Source: an uncultured Alistipes sp.
GTDB taxonomy: Bacteria; Bacteroidota; Bacteroidia; Bacteroidales; Rikenellaceae
Direction: 5' to 3'
Length of the DNA: 5,049 nucleotides
Assembly: GCA_937899895.1 (NCBI GenBank)
Contig: CALBQR010000018.1
Location: 1 to 5,049 of the forward strand
This document shows, piece by piece, positions 1 through 5,049 of this stretch. The notes beneath the pieces are model-generated. The model was given only the letters and a program-made list of their open reading frames with translations, ran no database searches and was not told where the DNA came from. Position 1 is the first letter of the stretch. The number at the start of each line of letters is the position of its first letter. The position numbers were made by a program, and so were the translations under genes.

Positions 1-1265
1 AGGTTGTTAAGATCAACCAGGAGTTCCGCAACGTAGTTGTATCGCACAAGGCTCTGGTTGAGGCAGAGTTGGAGGCACAGAAGAAGGAGATTATGTCGAA
101 GTTGGAGAAGGGCCAGATCTTGGAGGGTGTTGTTAAGAACATCACTTCGTATGGCGTATTCATCGATTTGGGCGGTGTTGACGGTCTGATTCACATCACC
201 GATCTGTCGTGGGGCCGCGTAAATCACCCTGAGGAGATCGTGAAACTCGATCAGAAGCTCAACGTGGTAATCCTCGACTTCGACGATCAGAAGAAGCGTA
301 TTGCTCTCGGTTTGAAGCAGCTGACCGCACATCCCTGGGAGGCTTTGAGCGCAGACTTGAAGGTAGGCGACAAGGTTAAGGGTAAGGTTGTTGTTATGGC
401 TGACTACGGTGCATTCGTTGAGATCGCAGCAGGCGTAGAGGGTCTGATTCACGTATCGGAGATGTCGTGGAGCCAGCACCTGCGTTCGGCACAGGAGTTT
501 ATGAAGGTAGGCGACGAGATCGAGGCAGTAGTTCTGACTTTGGATCGCGAGGAGCGCAAGATGTCGCTCGGTATCAAGCAGCTGACTGCTGATCCCTGGG
601 CAGCAATCGAGACCAAGTATCCCGTTGGCAGCAAGCACACTGCAAAGGTCCGCAACTTCACCAACTTCGGTGTATTCGTTGAGATCGAGGAGGGTATCGA
701 TGGCCTGATCCACATCTCGGATCTGAGCTGGACCAAGAAGATCAAGCACCCCGCAGAGTTTACTCAGATCGGTGCAGAGATCGAGGTTGTAGTTTTGGAG
801 ATCGACAAGGAGAACCGTCGTTTGAGCCTCGGCCACAAGCAGTTGGAGGAGAACCCCTGGAACGAGTTCGAGCAGCAGTACGCGGTTGATACCGTTCACG
901 AGGGTACCATCAAGGAGCTGACCGATAAGGGCGCAGTTGTAACTCTGTCGGAGACCATCGAGGGCTTCGCACCTGCACGTCAGTTGGTAAAAGAGGACGG
1001 CACTTCGGCTAAGGCTGGTGAGACTTTGTCGTTCAAGGTTATCGAGTTCTCGAAGGCAACCAAGCGTATCACCCTGTCGCACACTCGTCTGTTCGAGGAG
1101 GCAAAGCGCGCTGAGGAGAAGGCCGAGAAGAAGGCTAAGGCTGAGGCAGCTGAGGCAACCAAGTCGTCGGTGAAGAAGATCAACGCTTCGGTTGAGAAGA
1201 CTACCTTGGGTGATATCACTTCGCTGGCTGAGTTGAAGGCTCAGATGGAGAAGGACGCTGAGTAA
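1..1265 (+). CDS. rpsA: 30S ribosomal protein S1 (bS1), 3' part; 5' end outside window
   Basis: S1 is the large RNA-binding protein of the small ribosomal subunit that captures mRNA for initiation, which matters especially in Bacteroidetes, where Shine-Dalgarno use is weak. The frame is open from the window edge (first full codon at 3) to TAA at 1263-1265, giving 420 visible residues. The usual length is roughly 550-600, so the first one or two domains are missing. Seen: the end of one S1 domain (residues 1-22), then four OB-fold S1 domains at about 37-107, 121-194, 208-281 and 295-363. The first three complete domains carry the family signature GLIHI(T/S)DLSW or GLIHVSEMSW and end in LGxKQL. 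The last one is diverged (EGFAPARQL). Residues 364-420 form a Lys/Glu/Ala-rich, probably helical tail ending in a TTLGDITSLAEL segment. Codons are strongly biased (AAG, GAG, TCG), as expected for an abundant protein. An internal TTG at 69 is not the start, because S1 sequence continues upstream of it. Confidence 0.97.
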   Translation, partial: VVKINQEFRNVVVSHKALVEAELEAQKKEIMSKLEKGQILEGVVKNITSYGVFIDLGGVDGLIHITDLSWGRVNHPEEIVKLDQKLNVVILDFDDQKKRIALGLKQLTAHPWEALSADLKVGDKVKGKVVVMADYGAFVEIAAGVEGLIHVSEMSWSQHLRSAQEFMKVGDEIEAVVLTLDREERKMSLGIKQLTADPWAAIETKYPVGSKHTAKVRNFTNFGVFVEIEEGIDGLIHISDLSWTKKIKHPAEFTQIGAEIEVVVLEIDKENRRLSLGHKQLEENPWNEFEQQYAVDTVHEGTIKELTDKGAVVTLSETIEGFAPARQLVKEDGTSAKAGETLSFKVIEFSKATKRITLSHTRLFEEAKRAEEKAEKKAKAEAAEATKSSVKKINASVEKTTLGDITSLAELKAQMEKDAE

Positions 1266-1425
1266 CATCAGCAGTGGGGCGAGCAAAACTAATTGACCGA
1301 GGGTGGAGCGTTCAGATGTTGGAACGTATAGGCTGTTGAAAGCGTACAAGCGTTAAAACGAGAAGGCGCAGAAGCGAGGGCGGAATTGATTGGAACTTGC
1401 TATAATAAAATAGGAATAACAAACG
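1266..1425 (+). other. rpsA-rnz intergenic spacer
   Basis: This is 160 bases with no convincing gene. It is purine-rich in its second half. I see no Bacteroidetes promoter (TTTG plus TAnnTTTG) and no hairpin followed by T's. One weak stem is present: GCGTTC at 1308-1313 can pair with GAACGT at 1322-1327, with one G-U pair and an 8-base loop, but no T-run follows. A TATAAT hexamer at 1401-1406 lacks a partner box and is not the promoter type of this phylum. The simplest reading is that rpsA transcription runs through into rnz. Confidence 0.5.
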
Positions 1426-2349
1426 ATGAGCTTTCGTGTAACCATACTTGGCAATAGTTCGGCTAAACCCACACCCGATAAGCATACCTCTGCTCACGCA
1501 CTCAATGTGCGTGAGCAGTTTTTTTTGATTGATTGTGGTGAGGATACCCAGCGACAACTGATTCGCTACGGTATCAATCCGCTCAAAATCAATGCGGTAT
1601 TTATTACTCACCTGCACGGTGATCACCTCTACGGACTCTTCCCGCTTATTTCGACAATGGGCTTGTATGGCCGCCGAACGCCATTGAAGGTGTTTGGTCC
1701 GAAACCGCTTGACGAGATATTGGAGGCACATTTCAAATACTTCGATACGGAGTTACCCTATGAGGTGCAATTTTGTGAGGTCAATACACGAGCAGAGAAG
1801 GTTGTCTTTGAAACATCGTATATGACCGTCGAGACCATTCCATTGCGCCATCGAGTGCCTTGTTGCGGCTATCTGTTCCGTGAGAAGGAGCCCGAATTGA
1901 ATATCGAGAAGTCGGCTATCGAACGCTATGGATTGGGTATTGCACAGATTGCAGCTGCAAAACGTGGTGAGGATCTGACATTGGAGGATGGAACGCTACT
2001 GCCCGCATCGGAGATTACATATAGACCATTTCGCCCACGCGCGTACGCGTATTGCAGCGATACGCAATATTCAGCAAAGGTGGCGCGTATAGTGAGTGGG
2101 GTAGATCTGCTCTACCACGAAGCGACCTACCTCGATATTGAGCGCAAGGTGGCGCATCAGCGCGGCCACGCAACAGCATTGCAGGCGGCGAAGGTTGCGT
2201 CAATGGCAGGTGTCGGGCGATTACTGATCGGCCATTTCTCGGCGCGATATAAGGATGACCGTGTGTTGCTGGCGGAGGCTCGTACGCTATTCGAGGCTAC
2301 CGAATTAGCAACGGAGGGACACACGTTTGAGATACAAAAACAGAAATAG
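1426..2349 (+). CDS. rnz: Ribonuclease Z (tRNase Z, short form)
   Basis: This metallo-beta-lactamase-fold endonuclease removes the 3' trailer of precursor tRNAs, cutting after the discriminator base; it acts in the cytoplasm as a dimer. The 307 residues match the usual length of the bacterial short form (about 300-310). Motifs seen: N-terminal LGNSSAKPT (8-16), the zinc motif THLHGDH (61-67, with ligands H62, H64, D66, H67), H142 in PLRHRVPCCGY, D212 in YCSDTQYS, the HEATY motif at 231-235, GHAT with H248, and GHFSARY with H270. Every expected metal ligand is present, so it should be active. Residues about 150-200 correspond to the flexible exosite arm region. ATG 1426 is chosen because an in-frame TAA lies at 1417-1419 and the N-terminal motif follows directly. 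The ribosome site is weak (AGGA at 1412-1415). It lies 160 bases after rpsA and 11 bases before the HAD gene. Codons 22-34 also encode a perfect terminator hairpin (listed separately). Confidence 0.96.
   Translation: MSFRVTILGNSSAKPTPDKHTSAHALNVREQFFLIDCGEDTQRQLIRYGINPLKINAVFITHLHGDHLYGLFPLISTMGLYGRRTPLKVFGPKPLDEILEAHFKYFDTELPYEVQFCEVNTRAEKVVFETSYMTVETIPLRHRVPCCGYLFREKEPELNIEKSAIERYGLGIAQIAAAKRGEDLTLEDGTLLPASEITYRPFRPRAYAYCSDTQYSAKVARIVSGVDLLYHEATYLDIERKVAHQRGHATALQAAKVASMAGVGRLLIGHFSARYKDDRVLLAEARTLFEATELATEGHTFEIQKQK
1490..1526 (+). terminator. Intragenic Rho-independent terminator/attenuator inside rnz
   Basis: CTGCTCACGCAC (1490-1501) and GTGCGTGAGCAG (1507-1518) form a perfect 12-bp stem with 8 G-C pairs. 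The loop is TCAAT (1502-1506), and eight T's (1519-1526) follow at once. This is the textbook layout of an intrinsic terminator reading along the + strand; there is no A-run on the left, so it is not bidirectional. It lies wholly within the rnz frame (codons 22-34, encoding SAHALNVREQFFL), beginning 64 bases after the rnz start and 225 bases after the rpsA stop. I infer that it ends much of the rpsA transcript or attenuates read-through into rnz; a ribosome translating rnz should melt it. The structure is certain from the sequence; its activity is not shown. Confidence 0.75.
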
Positions 2350-2360
2350 AGAGATTTGCG

Positions 2361-2993
2361 ATGATCAAAACGGTTATATTCGATTTTGGAGGTGTCGTGG
2401 CGCACTTTATTCGTGAGGGTGCAGTGCGTCGTTTCGAGCAATTGGGATTGGCAGATGCCGATGCGCAGTTGGACCACTATTGTCAAAATGGTATTTTCCT
2501 TGAATTGGAGAGTGGTGCAATCACTGCCGAGGGCTTTCGTGCGCGTTTGAGCGAGATGTGCGGCCGCGAGGTGAGCCACGATGAGGCGCGTTGGGCTTGG
2601 CTCGGATTTTTTACCGAGACGCCGACTGCGAAATTGGATTATATCGCTGCGTTGCGACCACGCTATCGTACATACGTTTTGAGTAATACCAATCCCTATA
2701 TTATGAGTTGGGCTCGCAGTGCGGAGCTGTCGGAGCAGGGCCGACCTCTGGATGACTATTTCGATGAGATCTTTGCTTCGTATGAGTTGGGAGTGGTTAA
2801 ACCCTCTGCACGTTTCTTCGAGCACGTCTTGACTGCTACAAATTCACGACCGGAAGAGACTGTTTTCGTCGATGATGGACCACATAATGTCGAGGCGGCA
2901 AAGGCTTTGGGTATTCATACCCTCTGCCCTGCAAATGGAGAAGACTGGCGCGATGAATTGACAGCCCTGCTTGATCGACTGAATCAGGAGTAA
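2361..2993 (+). CDS. HAD-superfamily (subfamily IA-like) phosphatase
   Basis: This is a 210-residue cytoplasmic haloacid-dehalogenase-fold hydrolase, resembling the YihX-like / epoxide-hydrolase-N-terminal-like group of small phosphatases. Motifs seen: motif I FDFGGV (nucleophile D8), motif II VLSNTN (S108, N109), motif III lysine K147 in GVVKPSARFF, and motif IV VFVDDGPHNVEAA (D171, D172). An alpha-helical cap lies between motifs I and II (about residues 15-95), as in class C1 HADs. The position two residues after the nucleophile, usually Asp, is G10; this is shared with YihX-type members (DLGNV). Length fits the family (about 200). ATG 2361 follows a purine-rich AGAGAGA (2348-2354), 6 bases away, and only 11 bases separate it from the rnz stop, so the two are almost surely co-transcribed. 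The substrate cannot be told from sequence; sugar phosphates are a reasonable guess by analogy with YihX. A strong terminator lies 40 bases downstream. Confidence 0.9.
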   Translation: MIKTVIFDFGGVVAHFIREGAVRRFEQLGLADADAQLDHYCQNGIFLELESGAITAEGFRARLSEMCGREVSHDEARWAWLGFFTETPTAKLDYIAALRPRYRTYVLSNTNPYIMSWARSAELSEQGRPLDDYFDEIFASYELGVVKPSARFFEHVLTATNSRPEETVFVDDGPHNVEAAKALGIHTLCPANGEDWRDELTALLDRLNQE

Positions 2994-3033
2994 CAATCTG
3001 TAACAGACCGTTTGAAGGCGGCACAATTGATCT

Positions 3034-3076
3034 AAAATATGCAAACCGACCGTTGAGTCGGCTTGCATATTTTTTT
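3034..3076 (+). terminator. Strong Rho-independent terminator after the HAD gene
   Basis: The left arm 3034-3050 pairs with 3057-3073 around the 6-base loop CGTTGA. There are 16 base pairs broken by one A-C mismatch (3045/3062), and the inner stem is CCGAC/GTCGG. The T-run at 3070-3076 provides the release tract, its first bases also pairing with AAAA at 3034-3037. It sits 40 bases after the HAD stop and closes the rpsA-rnz-HAD group. The A-run on the left is short, so reverse-direction function is doubtful. Confidence 0.93.
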
Positions 3077-3315
3077 GTTTGGAGGCAATGAAAATTTTAA
3101 TGGGCCTATTTTATATATAATAGCGGCTAAAAGAGTGGTTTGGGCGATAAAATAAAAATTTCGATCATTATTTTGTGGGTTAATCAACTGTGCATTAGGT
3201 GTTTGCTTATTTTGCGGGCTGTTGCAGATAAATAGTTGAAAGTAAAATATCGTTATTGGCAGTTTGTAAAAAGATCGCAAAAACGCTTGTTGGAAGGTAT
3301 GTGCCTAATTATTAG

Positions 3316-3340
3316 CCGATTGCGCAAATTTGCGCCTCGG
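3316..3340. promoter_or_regulatory. Palindromic operator-like site
   Basis: GCGCAAATTTGCGC (3322-3335) is a perfect 14-bp palindrome. It is framed by CCGA (3316-3319) and TCGG (3337-3340), giving an imperfect 25-bp dyad. A second short dyad, CGGTT-g-AACCG (3338-3348), overlaps its right edge. The GC-rich arms stand out from AT-rich surroundings. The symmetry suits a dimeric DNA-binding regulator, and the site lies about 105 bases upstream of the predicted -33 box of the SusC-like gene. The regulator is unknown. No T-run follows, so it is not a terminator. Confidence 0.4.
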
Positions 3341-3439
3341 TTGAACCGCGATTAGAAATTGTAACTTTAAGAAATTCTGATCTTTATTATTAAAATTTTT
3401 AATTAAATTCCGACGAAAAAATTAGAAAAAAATTATGAA

Positions 3440-3455
3440 TTTGTTTGTTTGTTTG
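3440..3455. repeat. TTTG x4 tandem tetranucleotide repeat at the -33 box
   Basis: Four consecutive TTTG units overlap the predicted -33 element. Because the downstream edge of the array is fixed relative to the -7 box, loss of one unit would still leave a TTTG at the correct 20-base spacing. The repeat is therefore a poor on/off switch unless two or more units are lost. Confidence 0.6.
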
Positions 3456-3475
3456 AAATATGTTGTGTACATTTG
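3444..3475 (+). promoter_or_regulatory. Bacteroidetes sigma-ABfr-type promoter for the SusC-like gene
   Basis: TTTG (3444-3447), a 20-base spacer and TAcaTTTG (3468-3475) match the known Bacteroidetes primary-sigma consensus (TTTG, 19-21 bases, TAnnTTTG) at every defined position. Transcription should start in the low 3480s, about 260 bases before the SusC-like ATG. The -33 box is one unit of a run of four TTTG units (3440-3455); only the unit at 3444 has the right spacing. No equally good match was found closer to the gene. The best alternative, TTTG 3573-3576 with TAgcTTaa 3595-3602 (18-base spacer), is much weaker. Confidence 0.75.
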
Positions 3476-3529
3476 TTTAATTAATTAGGTGTGTAAAACA
3501 ACTGCCTTAAAGTCAGCGAAAAAGGATAA

Positions 3530-3578
3530 ATTGGCATTAAATATTTGATAGCCAATCCGTTATCGTTGGTGTTTTGGC
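3530..3578 (+). repeat. Competing inverted repeats in the predicted leader
   Basis: ATTGGC (3530-3535) pairs perfectly with GCCAAT (3551-3556) across 15 bases, and inner TTAAA/TTTGA adds partial pairing. The same central GCCAA (3551-3555) can instead pair with a second TTGGC at 3574-3578 across 18 bases. In RNA the two stems exclude each other. They lie about 50-95 bases into the predicted transcript. Alternatively, the first dyad is simply a DNA-level protein site. Confidence 0.4.
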
Positions 3579-3633
3579 GTGTGCAACTTGCGTGTAGCTT
3601 AATTAAGTAACAAAAAGAGTGAATTTTTTTAAT

Positions 3634-3662
3634 AAACCGAAAACTATTTGACAAACCGAAAA
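3634..3662. repeat. Pair of 10-bp direct repeats AAACCGAAAA
   Basis: AAACCGAAAA occurs at 3634-3643 and again at 3653-3662, offset by 19 bases (a little under two helical turns). The second copy runs into the left arm of the hairpin at 3659-3680. Tandem identical decamers near a gene start can be binding sites for a regulator, but here they lie downstream of the predicted transcription start, so an RNA role is equally possible. AT-rich sequence raises the chance of coincidence. Confidence 0.4.
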
Positions 3663-3682
3663 TTCGTACAGCCGAATTTTTT
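3659..3682 (+). promoter_or_regulatory. Leader hairpin with trailing T's before the SusC-like gene
   Basis: AAAATTCG (3659-3666) and CGAATTTT (3673-3680) form a perfect 8-bp dyad with loop TACAGC; T3681-T3682 extend the T-run to six. It looks like a weak intrinsic terminator but has only two G-C pairs, so it may instead be a structured element of the leader. It ends 60 bases before the ATG. Confidence 0.35.
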
Positions 3683-3742
3683 GAAAATTTTTAGCTGAAA
3701 ACAAAACACCCTTAATAATCACTAACTAATTTTAATTACTCT

Positions 3743-5049
3743 ATGAAAAGAAAATTGACTATTGGTTTGTTGTTCACTTTGGCTCTGGCCGTGTGCACAA
3801 CGAATTTGATGGCAGCTGAGGCTTGGAGCGAGAGCACCGAGATTCAGAAGTCAGTCAAGATTTCAGGTACTGTAGTGGACGCAGCCGGTGAAGGTGTCAT
3901 CGGTGCAACCGTTCAGCAGAAGGGTTCGAGCAATGCGACCGCAACCGGTCTCAATGGTTCGTTCCAGTTGACAGTGCCCGAAGGCGCAACCCTCGTGGTT
4001 ACGTACATCGGTTATCAGCCTCAGGAGGTAAAGGCGGCTCAGGGTATGACCGTAACTCTCCAGGAGGACGTTAACAAGATCGAGGACGTGGTGGTAACCG
4101 CCGAGTTCGGTCTGAAGCGTGTTGCCCGTGCAGTGGGTTCGTCGGTTCAGAACGTTAAGGCTCAGGACATCATCGAGTCTGGTCGTACCGATTTCGTATC
4201 GGCTCTTCAGGGTCGTGTAGCAGGTATGACCGTTACCTCGACCAGCGGTATGCCCGGTGCATCGACTCAGGTTGTGCTCCGTAGTATGACTTCGCTGTCG
4301 GGTAACAACCAGCCTCTGTACGTTGTCGACGGTGTGCCTATGGATAACTCGTCGTTCGATCCTCAGAACAGCTTCGCTGTTGCAGACGCAGTTTCGGTAC
4401 GTGATATGGACTTCTCGTCGCGTGGTAATGACCTTAACCCCGATGATATCGAGTCGATGACCGTCCTGAAAGGTGCTGCCGCTGCTGCACTTTACGGTTC
4501 GGACGCTTCGAACGGTGCAATTATCATCACCACCAAGAAGGGCTCGAACACCGATGGTAAGGGTCGCGTATCGTACAACAACCAGTTCTCGTGGGCGAAG
4601 GCTTACGGCTGGCCCGAGGGTCAGAACAAGTATGGCCACGGTACCAACGGTTCGACCAACTACTACTACAATGGTCGTTGGGGTTCGTTGATTCCCGAGG
4701 ATATGCCTACTTATGACAACGTTGCAGCTATATTGCAGACAGGTTTTATGCAGAAGCACAATGTTGCTATCGAGGCAGGGACCGATAAGATGTCGGTTCG
4801 TGGTTCGGCTTCGTACACCGGTCAGAAGGGTGTCGTAAAGACTACCGATCTGGATCGTCTGAATTTCAGCTTGGCTGGTAAGGCAACGGTTAAGAAGTGG
4901 CTGACCTTCGAGGGCTCGATGCAGTATGTTCGTCAGACTAATAATAAGGTAAACAAGGGTGCAAGTGGTCCTATCTACTACGCTTACCGTTGGCCTTCGA
5001 TGGACGATATGCGCAACATCTACGCTGAGGACGGTGTTCATATGCGTAT
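3743..5049 (+). CDS. SusC/RagA-family TonB-dependent outer-membrane transporter, N-terminal part; 3' end outside window
   Basis: This is the beta-barrel half of a SusCD-type nutrient importer, taking up glycans, oligopeptides or other large substrates with energy from TonB-ExbBD. 435 residues are visible and the frame is open to the edge; the family is usually about 1000, so over half is missing. Seen in order: signal peptide 1-25 (MKRK, hydrophobic core, cleavage near AA-EA); carboxypeptidase-regulatory-like beta-sandwich about 39-108 (SGTVVDAAGEGVIGATV, then YIGYQPQEV); TonB-box-like VVVTA at 116-120; plug domain about 125-268 with LQGRVAGMTV, YVVDGVPM and the SusC signature (NPDDIESMTVLKGAAAAALYG, running on to IIITTKKG); then the first barrel strands. 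No N-terminal secretin/STN signalling domain is present, so it is not the type that talks to an anti-sigma factor. ATG 3743 is fixed by an in-frame TAA at 3716-3718. There is no Shine-Dalgarno, only an AT-rich upstream stretch, normal for the phylum. The substrate is unknown. About 27 of 38 serines use TCG, a bias like rpsA, suggesting high expression. Confidence 0.95.
   Translation, partial: MKRKLTIGLLFTLALAVCTTNLMAAEAWSESTEIQKSVKISGTVVDAAGEGVIGATVQQKGSSNATATGLNGSFQLTVPEGATLVVTYIGYQPQEVKAAQGMTVTLQEDVNKIEDVVVTAEFGLKRVARAVGSSVQNVKAQDIIESGRTDFVSALQGRVAGMTVTSTSGMPGASTQVVLRSMTSLSGNNQPLYVVDGVPMDNSSFDPQNSFAVADAVSVRDMDFSSRGNDLNPDDIESMTVLKGAAAAALYGSDASNGAIIITTKKGSNTDGKGRVSYNNQFSWAKAYGWPEGQNKYGHGTNGSTNYYYNGRWGSLIPEDMPTYDNVAAILQTGFMQKHNVAIEAGTDKMSVRGSASYTGQKGVVKTTDLDRLNFSLAGKATVKKWLTFEGSMQYVRQTNNKVNKGASGPIYYAYRWPSMDDMRNIYAEDGVHMR

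Larger units (their letters stand above)
3077..3742 (+). other. Long AT-rich intergenic region and 5' leader of the SusC-like gene
   Basis: These 666 bases hold no protein gene I can support on either strand: all frames are short, low in complexity and lack recognisable motifs. The first half (3077-3440) has a near-perfect GC-rich palindrome at 3316-3340 and otherwise AT-rich sequence. The second half holds the predicted promoter (3444-3475) and a predicted 5' untranslated leader of about 260 bases. That leader carries inverted repeats (3530-3578), direct repeats (3634-3662) and a hairpin (3659-3680). A leader this long leaves room for post-transcriptional control, but no known riboswitch family is recognisable. 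Confidence 0.7.

Noticed and set aside
1401..1406. TATAAT hexamer before rnz, resembling an E. coli -10 box
   Set aside because: There is no -35 partner at the proper distance, and Bacteroidetes promoters use TAnnTTTG instead.
1312..1731. 139-codon open frame on the minus strand across the rpsA-rnz spacer
   Set aside because: It overlaps the well-supported start of rnz, shows no family motif and has no ribosome site.
2050..2069. TATTGC/GCAATA inverted repeat inside rnz
   Set aside because: It is a 6-bp dyad within coding sequence with no T-run; consistent with chance.
2601..2618. CTCGG/CCGAG hairpin with a T-run in the HAD gene
   Set aside because: The T's are in the loop and not after the stem, so it is not a terminator.
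3088..3120. 10-codon frame preceded by GGAGG after the HAD terminator
   Set aside because: The GGAGG is only two bases from the ATG, no promoter is seen, and it lies just past a strong terminator.
3032..3280. 82-codon minus-strand frame in the gene-free region
   Set aside because: It includes the whole terminator hairpin, is AT-rich and low in complexity, and shows no motif or ribosome site.
3435..3488. 17-codon mini-frame on the + strand (ATG to TAG)
   Set aside because: The predicted promoter lies inside it, so it would not be on the transcript.
3757..3799. Possible lipobox (LAVC) in the SusC-like signal peptide
   Set aside because: The residue before Cys18 is Val, outside the usual Ala/Gly/Ser, and SusC-family barrels normally carry signal peptidase I-type leaders; cleavage near residue 25 is more likely.
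3863..5041. 392-codon open frame on the minus strand
   Set aside because: It is antisense to the clear SusC-like gene and its translation has no recognisable domain; the long frame results from that gene's biased codons (few stop triplets in the reverse frame).
1..5049. CRISPR arrays, insertion sequences, tRNA or rRNA genes
   Set aside because: No regularly spaced repeats, transposase, terminal inverted repeats, or tRNA or rRNA signatures were seen on either strand.

Overview
The window comes from a member of the Bacteroidota, most likely order Bacteroidales. Three things point there: a SusC/RagA-type TonB-dependent outer-membrane protein, a perfect match to the Bacteroidetes housekeeping promoter (TTTG, 20-base spacer, TAnnTTTG), and start codons with weak or absent Shine-Dalgarno sequences. 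Protein style and codon use (TCG serine, AAG lysine, GAG glutamate in the highly expressed genes) would fit an Alistipes/Rikenellaceae relative, but that finer placement is a guess.

Layout, all on the + strand. (1) Positions 1-1265 hold the 3' part of rpsA (ribosomal protein S1), with the end of one S1 domain, four complete S1 domains and a charged tail. (2) A 160-base gap follows, with no promoter or terminator that I can see. (3) Positions 1426-2349 hold rnz, a complete short-form tRNase Z. (4) Eleven bases further on, 2361-2993 holds a HAD-superfamily phosphatase, apparently co-transcribed with rnz. (5) A strong intrinsic terminator at 3034-3076 closes this group. (6) Roughly 670 AT-rich bases without a gene hold the promoter and long leader of the next gene. 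(7) From 3743 to the window edge runs the N-terminal third or so of a SusC/RagA-like transporter, cut off by the window.

The first three genes are housekeeping: translation (S1), tRNA 3'-end maturation (RNase Z) and a small-molecule phosphatase. The SusC-like gene is a separate transcription unit for outer-membrane uptake, and a SusD-like lipoprotein gene would be expected just beyond the window.

The most striking observation is not a gene. A textbook Rho-independent terminator (perfect 12-bp stem, 5-base loop, eight T's) lies inside the rnz reading frame, at codons 22-34. No terminator is visible between rpsA and rnz, so this intragenic element may be the real 3' end of most rpsA transcripts, or an attenuator that makes rnz and HAD expression depend on prompt translation of rnz. 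Secondary points of interest are all in the leader region of the SusC-like gene: a 14-bp palindrome, a TTTG tandem repeat carrying the -33 box, competing inverted repeats, and paired 10-bp direct repeats next to a hairpin.
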